Shown here in pieces: positions 1 to 11,286 of a DNA stretch of 64,000 bases (the stretch's first letter is position 1; every line of letters begins with the position of its first letter). The stretch is from contig OX439012.1 in the NCBI GenBank assembly GCA_949316495.1, positions 4,681,059 through 4,745,058 on the forward strand. Reading direction: 5' to 3'. The DNA is from Amphiduros pacificus (Eukaryota; Annelida; Polychaeta; Phyllodocida; Hesionidae). Under the pieces are notes generated by a model. That model made no database searches. It was not told the origin of the DNA and saw only the letters and a program-made list of their open reading frames with translations. The translations under genes and the position numbers were made by a program.

Positions 1-2307
1 GTACATATCCTGACCCTGTGTACATACCCTGACTCTATGGTACATATCCTGACTCTATGGTACATATCCTGACCCTGTGGTACATACCCTGACTCTATGG
101 TACATATCCTGACCCTATGGTACATACCCTGACTCTATGGTACATACCCTGATCCTGTGGCACATACCCTGACTCTATGGTACATACCCTGACTCTATGG
201 TACATACCCTGATCCTGTGGTACATACCCTGACTCTATGGTACATATCCTGTCCCTGTGGCACATACCCTGGCTCTATGGTACATACCCTGACTCTATGG
301 TACATATCCTGTCCCTGTGGCACATACCCTGACTCTATGGTACATACCCTGACTCTATGGTACATACCCTGTCCCTGTGGTACATACCCTGACTCTATGG
401 TACATACCCTGACTCTATGGTACATACCCTGACCCTGTGGTACATACCCTGACTCTATGGTACATATCCTGACCCTGTGGTACATACCCTGACTCTATGG
501 TACATATCCTGACTCTATGGTACATATCCTGACCCTGTGGTACATACCCTGACTCTATGGTACATATCCTGACCCTATGGTACATACCCTGACTCTATGG
601 TACATACCCTGATCCTGTGGTACATACCCTGACTCTATGGTACATATCCTGACCCTGTGGTACATACCCTGACTCTATGGTACATACCCTGACCCTGTGG
701 TACATACCCTGACTCTATGGTACATACCCTGACTCTATGGTACATATCCTGACCCTGTGGCACATACCCTGACTCTATGGTACATACCCTGATCCTGTGG
801 TACATACCCTGACTCTATGGTACATACCCTGACCCTGTGGTACATACCCTGACTCTATGGTACATACCCTGACTCTATGGTACATACCCTGACCCTGTGG
901 TACATACCCTGACTCTATGGTACATATCCTGACCCTGTGGTACATACCCTGACTCTATGGTACATATCCTGACTCTATGGTACATATCCTGACCCTGTGG
1001 TACATACCCTGACTCTATGGTACATATCCTGACCCTATGGTACATACCCTGACTCTATGGTACATACCCTGATCCTGTGGCACATACCCTGACTCTATGG
1101 TACATACCCTGACTCTATGGTACATACCCTGACTCTATGGTACATACCCTGATCCTGTGGTACATACCCTGACTCTATGGTACATATCCTGACCCTGTGG
1201 TACATACCCTGACTCTATGGTACATACCCTGACCCTGTGGTACATACCCTGACTCTATGGTACATACCCTGACTCTATGGTACATATCCTGACCCTGTGG
1301 CACATACCCTGACTCTATGGTACATACCCTGATCCTGTGGTACATACCCTGACTCTATGGTACATACCCTGACCCTGTGGTACATACCCTGACTCTATGG
1401 TACATACCCTGACTCTATGGTACATATAATGACCCTGTGGTACATACCCTGACTCTATGGTACATACCCTGACCCTGTGGTACATACCCTGACCCTGTGG
1501 TACATACCCTGACTCTATGGTACATATCCTGTCCCTGTGGCACATACCCTGGCTCTATGGTACATACCCTGACTCTATGGTACATATCCTGTCCCTGTGG
1601 CACATACCCTGACTCTATGGTACATACCCTGACTCTATGGTACATACCCTGTCCCTGTGGTACATACCCTGACTCTATGGTACATACCCTGACTCTATGG
1701 TACATACCCTGACCCTGTGGTACATACCCTGACTCTATGGTACATATCCTGACCCTGTGGTACATACCCTGACTCTATGGTACATATCCTGACCCTGTGG
1801 CACATACCCTGACTCTATGGTACATATCCTGACCCTGTGGCACATACCCTGACTCTATGGTACATACCCTGATCCTGTGGTACATACCCTGACTCTATGG
1901 TACATACCCTGACCCTGTGGTACATACCCTGACTCTATGGTACATACCCTGACTCTATGGTACATATTCTGACCCTGTGGTACATACCCTGACTCTATGG
2001 TACATACCCTGATCCTGTGGTACATACCCTGACTCTATGGTACATATCCTGACCCTGTGGTACATACCCTGACTCTATGGTACATACCCTGACCCTGTGG
2101 TACATACCCTGACTCTATGGTACATATCCTGACCCTATGGTACATACCCTGACTCTATGGTACATATCCTGTCCCTGTGGCACATACCCTGAACCTGTGG
2201 TACATACCCTGTCCCTGTGGTACATAACCTGGCCTTGTGGTGTATACCCTGTCCCTGTGGTACATACCCTGTCCCTGTGGCACATACCCTGACTCTGTGA
2301 TACATAC
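1..2307. repeat. Minisatellite A, 20-bp unit, about 115 copies (UTP3 intron 4)
   Basis: The unit read on the minus strand is GTATGTACCATAGAGTCAGG with C/T, A/G and T/A variants. The array runs from the left edge to the donor of UTP3 exon 4, and the first unit starts with the authentic GTATGT donor. Every unit therefore carries a GTATGT donor-like hexamer and a CAG acceptor-like end. Long-range copies exist: bases 217-432 recur at 1497-1712, an offset of 1280 bp or 64 units. Short ORFs through the array are by-products of the repeat. Confidence 0.95.
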
Positions 2308-5300
2308 CATCCTCCTGGTCATCCTCCATGTCGCTGCCCATTTCATCTTTGAATCCCAGACTCTTGAAGCGTTGCAGTTTGCTCTCATATTCCTGGATCT
2401 CTTCATCATCCTCAAACTCATCCTCATCATCTTCATCATCATCTATCTTAAGCACCTCGTCCTGAAAAAAAAACATGAAAAAACTCAAAACAAGGCCATC
2501 ACAAATCAAAACTTTTCAAGTTCTTAGATCAATAGTTATTGGATGTGTACAGTGTCGTTTTTTAGTGGATTATAATGGGTGATATAGCTACCTCGTCTGA
2601 GCTGTCTGAGCAAGTCCTTGGATCAATAGTTATTGGATGTGTGCAGTGTCGTTTTTTAGTGGATTATAATGGGTGATATAGCTACCTAGTCTGAGCTGTC
2701 TGAGCAAGTCCTTAGATCAATAGTTATTGGATGTGTACAGTGTCGTTTTGTAGTGGATTATAATGGGTGATATAGCTACCTCGTCTGAGCTGTCTGAGCA
2801 AGTCCTTAGATCAATAGTTATTGGATGTGTACAGTGTTGTTTTTTAGTGGATTATAATGGGTGATATAGCTACCTCGTCTGAGCTGTCTGAGCAAGTCCT
2901 TAGATCAATAGTTATTGGATGTGTACAGTGTCGTTTTTTAGTGGATTATAATGGGTGATATAGCTACCTCGTCTGAGCTGTCTGAGCAAGTCCTTAGATC
3001 AATAGTTATTGGATGTGTACAGTGTTGTTTTTTAGTGGATTATAATGGGTGATATAGCTACCTCGTCTGAGCTGTCTGAGCAAGTCCTTAGATCAATAGT
3101 TATTGGATGTGTACAGTGTCGTTTTTTAGTGGATTATAATGGGTGATATAGCTACCTCGTCTGAGCTGTCTGAGCAAGTCCTTAGATCAATAGTTATTGG
3201 ATGTGTACAGTGTCGTTTTGTAGTGGATTATAATGGGTGATATAGCTACCTCGTCTGAGCTGTCTGAGCAAGTACTTAGATCAATAGTTATTGGATGTGT
3301 ACAGTGTCGTTTTTTAGTGGATTATAATGGGTGATATAGCTACCTCGTCTGAGCTGTCTGAGCAAGTCCTTAGATCAATAGTTATTGGATGTGTACAGTG
3401 TCGTTTTTTAGTGGATTATAATGGGTGATATAGCTACCTCGTCTGAGCTGTCTGAGCAAGTCCTTGGATCAATAGTTATTGGATGTGTGCAGTGTCGTTT
3501 TTTAGTGGATTATAATGGGTGATATAGCTACCTAGTCTGAGCTGTCTGAGCAAGTCCTTAGATCAATAGTTATTGGATGTGTACAGTGTCGTTTTTTAGT
3601 GGATTATAATGGGTGATATAGCTACCTCGTCTGAGCTGTCTGAGCAAGTACTTAGATCAATAGTTATTGGATGTGTACAGTGTCGTTTTTTAGTGGATTA
3701 TAATGGGTGATATAGGTACCTCGTCTGAGCTGTCTGAGCAAGTCCTTAGATCAATAGTTATTGGATGTGTACAGTGTCGTTTTTTAGTGGATTATAATGG
3801 GTGATATAGCTACCTCGTCTGAGCTGTCTGAGCAAGTACTTAGATCAATAGTTATTGGATGTGTACAGTGTCGTTTTGTAGTGGATTATAATGGGTGATA
3901 TAGCTACCTCGTCTGAGCTGTCTGAGCAAGTACTTAGATCAATAGTTATTGGATGTGTACAGTGTCGTTTTTTAGTGGATTATAATGGGTGATATAGCTA
4001 CCTCGTCTGAGCTGTCTGAGCAAGTCCTTAGATCAATAGTTATTGGATGTGTACAGTGTCGTTTTTTAGTGGATTATAATGGGTGATATAGCTACCTCGT
4101 CTGAGCTGTCTGAGCAAGTCCTTAGATCAATAGTTATTGGATGTGTACAGTGTCGTTTTTTAGTGGATTATAATGGGTTATATACCTACCTCGTCTGAGC
4201 TGTCTGAGCAAGTCCTTAGATCAATAGTTATTGGATGTGTACAGTGTCGTTTTTTAGTGGATTATAATGGGTGATATAGCTACCTCGTCTGAGCTGTCTG
4301 AGCAAGTACTTAGATCAATAGTTATTGGATGTGTACAGTGTCGTTTTTTAGTGGATTATAATGGGTGATATAGCTACCTAGTCTGAGCTGTCTGAGCAAG
4401 TCCTTAGATCAATAGTTATTGGATGTGTACAGTGTCGTTTTTTAGTGGATTATAATGGGTTATATACCTACCTCGTCTGAGCAAGTCCTTAGATCAATAG
4501 TTATTGGATGTGTACAGTGTCGTTTTGTAGTGGATTATAATGGGTGATATAGCTACCTCGTCTGAGCTGTCTGAGCAAGTCCTTAGATCAATAGTTATTG
4601 GATGTGTGCAGTGTCGTTTTTTAGTGGATTATAATGGGTGATATAGCTACCTAGTCTGAGCTGTCTGAGCAAGTCCTTAGATCAATAGTTATTGGATGTG
4701 TACAGTGTCGTTTTTTAGTGGATTATAATGGGTTATATACCTACCTCGTCTGAGCTGTCTGAGCAAGTCCTTAGATCAATAGTTATTGGATGTGTACAGT
4801 GTCGTTTTTTAGTGGATTATAATGGGTGATATAGCTACCTCGTCTGAGCTGTCTGAGCAAGTCCTTAGATCAATAGTTATTGGATGTGTACAGTGTCGTT
4901 TTGTAGTGGATTATAATGGGTGATATAGCTACCTCGTCTGAGCTGTCTGAGCAAGTCCTTAGATCAATAGTTATTGGATGTGTACAGTGTCGTTTTGTAG
5001 TGGATTATAATGGGTGATATAGCTACCTCGTCTGAGCTGTCTGAGCAAGTCCTTAGATCAATAGTTATTGGATGTGTACAGTGTTGTTTTTTAGTGGATT
5101 ATAATGGGTGATATAGCTACCTCGTCTGAGCTGTCTGAGCAAGTCCTTAGATCAATAGTTATTGGATGTGTACAGTGTTGTTTTTTAGTGGATTATAATG
5201 GGTGATATAGCTACCTCGTCTGAGCTGTCTGAGCAAGTCCTTAGATCAATAGTTATTGGATGTGTACAGTGTCGTTTTTTAGTGGATTATAATGGGTGAT

Positions 5301-8300
5301 ATAGCTACCTCGTCTGAGCTGAACTCTGCAGGTTCCAGACTCCTTGGTTTATCCAACATGATCTATAAAAATCAAAAGCAAATATCATAGTCAAACTAAT
5401 CATCATCTTCTTAAAAAATATATTTTCTTACTGAGAACATTTATAATTGTTCTAAGGTCATTACCCATGTACTTAAAACATTGAAGCAAAATATTTTCGT
5501 ATTACTGGACAAACATGACAACATTGGTGACATTTAAGGCCAAGATAATTGACAGATAATTGACAGATAATTGTTTCATATCATGATTAATGGAGTTTTG
5601 ATTAGGACAAGTAACCCCCAGTCTGACACTTGTTATTATACAGCCTTATGTACAGCCTTATGTACAATGTACCACACATCCTATTATCCCTAGAAACTTT
5701 GGGCCACCATTTCTCATGCTCTGGTGGCCCAACCGGGCAACCAACATTTTTCTCTTTATGTCAAGGTCTGCATTTGTCTTGATAATCACCTTATCTCGCT
5801 GGGCATGGAAGTCATCCACCTCGTCATGATAGAAGCTCTCTGCCTGCGGGTCTGGTGCTGCCTCCTTCTGGAGAGCCTGGTCATCATCAGAATCATAAAC
5901 TGCCACTGCGGGACCCTTGCTGCTCTTCCTGAAATAACAAAATGGAAAAGACTGATCATAGCCATGCTCTCAATGGCCCAAACCAGATCTTTGTCATTAA
6001 TTATAATTTGGGTTGAGTACTAGCTCGAGGATCTCTTGCAGTGAACTTGCCTTTTGACTTTTTAGCCTTGAGGCAATTTCACAGCTAGAGAGTTCATCAA
6101 ATTTACTCTGCCTCAGTGTAGCCCACTGAACTGTGCATGGTAAAAAAAATTGCATAATTGCAAATGATATAACAAGATGTTAAAATTGTAATTCTAAAAA
6201 GATTTGTCTTCGTTTAGGCTCCAAAAATGACTGAGCACTGTAACTGCTAACAATATAACTAGATGTTAATTATAGCTTTAAAAAATTCAAATTAATATCT
6301 CGGCTAATAATAAACTTACAGAAATGATTTAAACATGTACGATATCATATCGTGAGAACAAGAGGAATACAATCATTTACATTACAAATGCATTTGATTG
6401 CATTTGAATGTCTGTTTGCATGTGCACTGGCATGCTAAAAGACCACAGTGCTGTAGAAGGTGTGGATGCCACAAGTCATGATGAACATAGGCTGATTGCA
6501 GGATGTTTACAACAAACCAGAACTGCACCTCTAAGATCAGAAAGGGTATCAGGACATTCCACACCCTGGCACACTGCTCTTGGACATTCCACTCCCTGAC
6601 ACACCGCACCTGTCATTCTGCACCCAAAACTGGGTACAATGCACCTCAGGCAGATTGAAACCACCAAATTTACTCAATATAATCAAGCCAAATCTTAATA
6701 AAATATAGCTATTTCTCTGACTTGTGCAACAACTGTTTTAATTTATTTTGTAAACATAGTAATTGGTGAGATTTTGTTCCACAACTGCAGGGGCCATCTT
6801 GCTAAGAAGAAAAGCTAAAGCTAAGCTAAGAAGAAAAAAAAACACAGGGAAACCAAGGATGCACACGATTAAAGCTGACAGTTTCTGCCAAAATACTCAG
6901 CTGTACCGCCAGATAAGCAGGTTGCATACGACTGGGTGGTGGATTTGCCCGGCGAACTTGGCGGCGGATGGACTTGCTGTTTAAATACATAGTGATGGAT
7001 GGATGATAATTAATGATAATTGCAGGTCAGCCAGTGTGCAGTCTGTCTTGGGTGCGATTTGATCAAGTGCGGTAGTGTGAAGGGTGCACAATGTCTTGAA
7101 AGCCGGGTTTCGATCTTGTTATTGTTTTCCAATGATTGGATTTTTGAGATTTTTTTGTGCACTTCCAATTTCGTTTGCAGTTCCAGTACTTGTGCCAGAC
7201 CAGTTATCCGTCGCTACCAATTACCGCCGATTACAGCGGCTAAGCCGGAGAGGACCCTTGTAGCCGCTGCCAGATACGGTCTACTTCATCGGCGGAAACT
7301 GGTCACTGATAGTGTTCTCCAATCACCCATCGGCAAAGCCCAGATAGGTGATCTGGAGAGGTTTGAGTTTATTGATTTTTCTGTATAATCTCGTTTGCAT
7401 GAGATTTTTAAATACCCAACTCTTTAAGTGATAATTCATATCTTATGCCATGATTATATCTAAAATTCCCAAAAAAGCTTGATTATTCTTTGAATGAAGA
7501 AAATATAAATTTATACTTGATATAAGTTGCCAGCTGCAAATACTGAGTCAAACCCGTTTTAGCTTCCATTAAAACGGTTCAGTTTGGACATTTAAACGGG
7601 TTTACCTCAGTTTTTACAGCTGGCGATTTTTGTAACACTGATGGTCCTTTTTGGCAGTCCTGTCGGCAGTGGATATCAAAAAGGGACTATCTGTGTTATT
7701 CTGTGATCGGTACAATCATGGGAAATGCATATTCATTTCCTGTGGTTTGTGATTCGGTTTTTTCTGTGGTCATTATTGTTAAAGCAACTGTCGCCACTGT
7801 GGAGTGTTCGTGCGATAGATTAGACTGGCGTTTGTGTTTAAATATATTTTGTTGTTTATTTAATTTTTGTTTTATTTGTTGTAATTTTTGTTTTGTTTGT
7901 TGTAATTTTTGTTTTGTTTATTGTAATTTTTGTTTTGTTTGTTATCATGGTTATTTTTTCCCATCCGTGTTACATGTGGAGCACCACTTTTTCTTGTTTA
8001 CTTCACTAGAGCTCTAACAACTCTACCAAACTTTTCTTTGGTTGAAATTGGTAAAGACCTTGGACATTCGACAAACCCCTCCAGATCACCTATCTGGGCT
8101 TTGCCGATTGGTGATTGGAGAACACTAGGTTACTGACGAGTATGTTGTTTTCAATAGGCCGATTGCCGATCTCCATGTTGTTTTTTTTCCCCATTGAAAA
8201 GTACACACCGGAACTGTACAACTTTACCGGAACCAGATCTGTACAACTCTCCTTAGTTACTCTCGGCGGGATGCCAATTGGTTTTGCCGAGTAAACATAT

Positions 8301-8998
8301 AGATGTAGATGAACTCCACTATATTTAATCATTGGTCGGAGAGATTGGCAGGGGGCCTATGGGGCATTAGGGGCGATCCATTTGATTTTTGTGGGGTGGG
8401 GTGGGAGAATTTGGAAAAAAAATTTATTCACACACCCCATCCCAGAAAAAAAATTTATTCACCCACCCCACACCAGAAAAAAAAATCATTCATCCACCCT
8501 ACCAAAGAAAAAAAATTTATTCATCCAGTACTGCTGTCCCACCCCACCCCACAAAAATCAAATGGATCGCCCTTAACAAGAAAAAAAATTTATTCACCCA
8601 CCCCACACCAGAAAAAAAATTTATTCACCCACCCCACACCAGAAAAAAAATTTATTCATCCACCCTACCAAAGAAAAAAAATTATTCATCCAGTACTGCT
8701 GTCCCACCCCACCCCACAAAAATCAAATGGATCGCCCCTTATGGCAACCCGTAATCGACCTATCTTGTTTTCTTTAATGATTGAATTTGATAGTCTAAAG
8801 AGTTTTAAACTCGCGGGATGCCAATTGGTTTTGTCGAGTAAACTTATAGATGTAGATGTTGGGCACTTTGATTCAGGCAATGCAGGCATACCACGTGTGA
8901 GCGATAATTGAGAACCTGAATCTCCAGCTCGCTTAAAATTGTCAAATTATTATAAACCAACAAACAGAGATCGATATTTACCTTCGTACTTTCCCCAT
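2308..8998 (-). CDS. UTP3: UTP3/SAS10-like small-subunit processome protein, N-terminal part (partial, runs off left edge)
   Basis: UTP3/SAS10 is a nucleolar protein of the small-subunit processome, needed for 18S rRNA maturation. I read four coding exons on the minus strand: 8998-8982, 5928-5790, 5362-5309 and 2461-2308. All introns are GT-AG and the frame stays open for 122 residues. The start gives MGKVRRKSSKGP, a basic N-terminus usual for the family; exon 1 contributes only 17 coding bases. Residues 37-47 (SFYHDEVDDFH) match the family signature that in human UTP3 reads SYYQDQVDDFH. Residues 71-121 form a long Asp/Glu tract, then a QEYESKLQRF stretch. The conserved C-terminal Sas10 region must lie left of base 1. 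Exons 3 and 4 each end at the edge of a minisatellite. The family call rests on remembered motif similarity; the microexon is the least certain part. Confidence 0.82.
2516..5321. repeat. Minisatellite B, 94-bp unit, about 30 copies (UTP3 intron 3)
   Basis: The period is exactly 94 bp (for example the motif CTTAGATCAA at 2523, 2617 and 2711). Copies are highly alike, with a few fixed variants (TTTTGTAG for TTTTTTAG, CTAG for CTCG) and one copy near 4470 lacking about 10 bp. The array fills the intron from about 55 bp inside the exon 4 acceptor up to the exon 3 donor. Each unit contains CAGCTCAGACGAG followed by GTAGCT on the minus strand, identical to the last 13 bases of exon 3 plus its donor. 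Confidence 0.95.
5363..5789 (-). other. UTP3 intron 2, unique AT-rich sequence
   Basis: This 427-bp intron has a GTGATT donor after exon 2 and an acceptor ending TATAG before exon 3. It contains a short GACAGATAATT triplication near 5550 and a TGTACAGCCTTA duplication near 5640. I see no other feature in it. Confidence 0.6.
5929..7000 (-). other. UTP3 intron 1, proximal part, no recognisable element
   Basis: AT-rich sequence between exon 2 and the transposon-derived block. ORFs around 6380-6670 overlap on both strands, have no family features and no splice context, and I do not treat them as genes. A small local repeat of GACATTCCAC occurs near 6550-6590. Confidence 0.45.
7311..8128. mobile_element. 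Inverted-repeat DNA element (about 820 bp) in UTP3 intron 1
   Basis: Bases 7311-7365 and 8072-8128 are inverted copies of each other over roughly 50 bp. Both contain AAAGCCCAGATAGGTGATCT or its complement, with a few mismatches. The interior holds the copy of the GTAACAC repeat at 7632. No transposase is encoded, so this looks like a non-autonomous foldback or MITE-type element. I could not define a target-site duplication. Confidence 0.6.
7632..8000 (+). mobile_element. GTAACAC repeat, copy 1
   Basis: It starts GTAACACTGATGG and the inverse GTAACACGGATGG appears at 7961-7973. Between them lie a module with CTGTGTTATTCTGTGATCGG, a GCCACTGTGGAGTGTTC module and three to four copies of a 21-bp TTTTGTTTTGTTTGTTGTAA repeat. 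The sequence after the right terminus (ACCACTTTTTCTTGTTT) is shared with copy 2, so the element may extend further. No coding potential. Confidence 0.6.
8264..8312. repeat. 50-bp dispersed module, copy 1
   Basis: The module contains GGGATGCCAATTGGTTTTGC, bounded by the complementary hexamers CTCGGC and GCCGAG, and ends in CATATAGATGTAGAT. Further copies are at 8812-8860 and 16664-16712. It looks like the conserved 3' end of a short interspersed element; the family is unknown to me. Confidence 0.55.
8370..8738. mobile_element. PIF/Harbinger-type MITE, copy 1 (369 bp)
   Basis: Terminal inverted repeats of about 37 bp start GGGGCGATCCATTTGATTTT, and the right end is the exact complement. The element is flanked by TTA on both sides (8367-8369 and 8739-8741), a 3-bp duplication typical of PIF/Harbinger elements. 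The interior is a tandem series of roughly 30-bp units (AGAAAAAAAATTTATTCACC). A second right-terminus copy lies inside at about 8538-8573, so the element is internally duplicated. The ORFs through it are repeat artefacts. Confidence 0.8.
8812..8860. repeat. 50-bp dispersed module, copy 2
   Basis: Same module as at 8264 with a few substitutions (GTCGAGTAAACTTATAG). It lies shortly after the MITE at 8370-8738, so that MITE separates two copies of this module. Confidence 0.5.
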
Positions 8999-9200
8999 GT
9001 TTCTTGTGACGATATATATTTAATATAATGAGGTTGATAACCTGATAAAAGTTTGCATAATTTATCTTCGCTAAGAAAATTTCTCTTTCTTATCTTCCAT
9101 TGAAGAGTTAGCGTGACTTCCGGCGAGATTGGAAGTTGTTGTAGCAACAAAACGCTGAATTTTGACAGGTGCTTTCCATTTATCGTCGTGTTTACCAATA
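8999..9200 (-). promoter_or_regulatory. Putative 5' UTR and promoter of the UTP3-like gene
   Basis: The bases upstream of the proposed UTP3 start contain ACTTCCGG at 9116-9123, the reverse of an ETS-type CCGGAAGT site, which is typical of housekeeping and ribosome-biogenesis promoters. There is no obvious TATA box at a sensible distance. LRRC34 lies divergently about 2 kb away and its start-codon exon has an acceptor in front, so it needs an upstream non-coding exon. A shared promoter here is possible but is inference. Confidence 0.35.
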
Positions 9201-9487
9201 AAAGGAGACATCACAGCCAGGTTTGTAACCAAATTTATTAACAGAGATAAATGACATCGTACGCGCTCCTGACTCCAGTCAGCTTGAGTTGGCAGTTGAC
9301 ACTAATGTAATGACAACATGTCAATTGCTCATCCATTCATCCACACATGCACACATTCAATCATGCATGCATGCATTGCATTGACATTGTCATTGCATGA
9401 TTGGCATTGCACAAAAAAAGTTAGCCTTGCAACATAGTTTTTGCCTTTTGCCAGTTTTTGGCACTTTCAATTACACAGTTCTATTTT
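9201..9487. other. Intergenic sequence with CATG/ATGCATTG-rich tract
   Basis: Between the UTP3 upstream region and GTAACAC copy 2. The notable part is about 9345-9415, a low-complexity run of CATGCATGCATGCATTGCAT and related words. I see no gene here. Confidence 0.4.
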
Positions 9488-10305
9488 TTGTAACACGGAT
9501 GGTTCCTTTTTTGACAATGATTGCCGATAGGCAATCTTTGTCAAAAATAGGAACTATCTGTGTTATTCTGTGATCGGTACGATCATGGGAAATGCCTAGC
9601 CATATCCTGTGGGATGTAATTCGTTTTTTTTCTGTGGTCATTATTGTTCAAGCAACTTACGCCACTGTGGAGTGTTCATCGTGTGCATGCACCATAGACT
9701 GGTCCCCCGCCGAGCGTCAAGAATATCGTGTGGATACACAGAGGGTGGCACCAGTCTACATGCGCTAGCATATGAATACGTTCATATAACAAGTAAACAA
9801 AGATAAAGAAGTGCGTGAGAAACAAAAAAATGAAGACGTCAATATCGTCATCGCTCATCGATGTGCAAAATTATCCCTTTAAATTGCCTGGAAATGTTTC
9901 CCAATCGCTAGAACAAGGAATTTTCAGGAAGTTTAGTTCAAATTTGGTGTAAATCGGACAATTAGAACAGAAATAACATGCAAATGTCTGATCCATAATT
10001 TGCGATAACGCCTGAGCGATAATAGAGCAACTTACATAATCGAGTCTTTGCATACATTTGTGCTAAAAAAATCGTTCATATACCAAATGAAATGTCCTTC
10101 AAAGATGAATAAAAATAATTTCAACTACCCCATCAGTTTGCAATGATTGTTTGGGTTTAAATGTATTTTGTTATTTATTTATTTTTTTGTTTTGTTTGTT
10201 GTAATTTTTGTTTTGTTTGTTGTAATTTTTGTTTTGTTTGTTGTAATTTTTGTTTTGTTTGTTAATTTTTTTCCCATCCGTGTTACATGTGGATCACCAC
10301 TTTTT
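9488..10305 (+). mobile_element. GTAACAC repeat, copy 2 (with inserted or extra sequence)
   Basis: The left part 9488-9690 matches copy 1, including GTAACACGGATGG, the GTGTTATTCTGTGATCGG block and the GCCACTGTGGAGTGTTC block. The right part 10150-10305 matches it again with the TTTTGTTTTGTTTGTTGTAA repeats, the CCCATCCGTGTTAC terminus and its flank. About 450 bp between them is not in copy 1. A strong short hairpin lies at about 9508-9548, with arms TTGACAATGATTGCC and GGCAATCTTTGTCAA. Confidence 0.55.
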
Positions 10306-10309
10306 CTTG

Positions 10310-10640
10310 TTTGCAACATGGATGGTCCTGCCGACAGGCAGTGGATATCAAGATGGAAACCTGCAATTGCACTATTCTGTTATCGGTACAATCATGGCGA
10401 ATGTGTACCCATTTACTGTGGTTTTTGATTTGGCTTTTTTGTGGTCAATATGGTCCGAGCAACTGATGCCACTGTGAAGTGTACATCTGTGTGCATGTGA
10501 AGGACTCCAATTTGCGCATGCAAATGGATACATTTCTATAACATGTAATCAAAGAAAAAGAAGTGTGTGACAACATCCTCTTCGCACATCAATGCATGAA
10601 GTTATCAATTCATATTACTTGGAAATTCCTCCTAATCGAT
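10310..10640 (+). mobile_element. GTAACAC repeat, copy 3 (diverged)
   Basis: This begins directly after copy 2 with GCAACATGGATGGTCCTGCC and then follows the same order of modules: a GGTACAATCATGG block, a GTGGTTTTTGATTTGG block and a GCCACTGTGAAGTGT block. The part from about 10500 resembles 9760-9990 in copy 2 (TTAGTTCAAA and AAATCG.ACA.TTAGAACAGA), which supports that longer segment being part of the same family. Confidence 0.5.
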
Positions 10641-10894
10641 AGAGCATGGAATTCTGAGTAGATTTAGTTCAAAATTGGTGAAAATCGAACAGTTAGAACA
10701 GATATAACATGAAAAAACTGTCATGATTAGCAGACTTTACAGATAAGAAGTATACACTTTACAGATGAAGATATCTAGGTCTTGGCGCGGTCAGAAATGA
10801 GTGCCCCAACAAATCACAGTCATTGCCATTGTAATATATTACAGTTCTATCAGCCATTGTTATACAATACAACACTATTTGGCATTGTTATACA

Positions 10895-11285
10895 TTATGG
10901 CAAGTCATTATCTGCCATTATTTTACTTTACAGAATGACATCATCTGCCAATGTTACAGCTAGTCATCATCTGCCATTGTTTTACTTTACAGAATGACAT
11001 CATCTGCCAATGTTACAGCAAGTCATTATCTGCCATTGTTTTACTTTACAGAATGACATCATCTGCCAATGTTACAGCTAGTCATTATCTGCTATTGTTT
11101 TACTTTACAGAATGACATCATCTGCCAATGTTACAGCTAGTCATTATCTGCCATTGTTTTACTTTACAGAATGACATCATCTGCCAATGTTACAGCTAGT
11201 CATTATCTGCCATTGTTTTACTTTACAGAATGACATCATCTGCCAATGTTACAGCTAGTCATTATCTGTCACTTTTACTTTACAG
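10895..11285. repeat. Minisatellite C, 59-bp unit, about 6.5 copies, ends at LRRC34 acceptor
   Basis: The motif TTTACTTTACAGAATGACAT recurs every 59 bp (CAGAATG at 10931, 10990, 11049, 11108, 11167, 11226). The last partial unit ends TTTTACTTTACAG at 11285, which is the acceptor just before the LRRC34 ATG at 11287. Each unit therefore carries the same polypyrimidine-AG acceptor followed by an ATG. Confidence 0.9.
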
Positions 11286-11286
11286 C

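Noticed and set aside
1-2300. CRISPR-like regular array
   Set aside because: Units are contiguous without unique spacers, and the context is a eukaryotic intron.
8309-8911. 200-codon Lys/Pro/His-rich ORF
   Set aside because: It runs through the MITE with its A-rich/CCACCC tandem units and across both termini.
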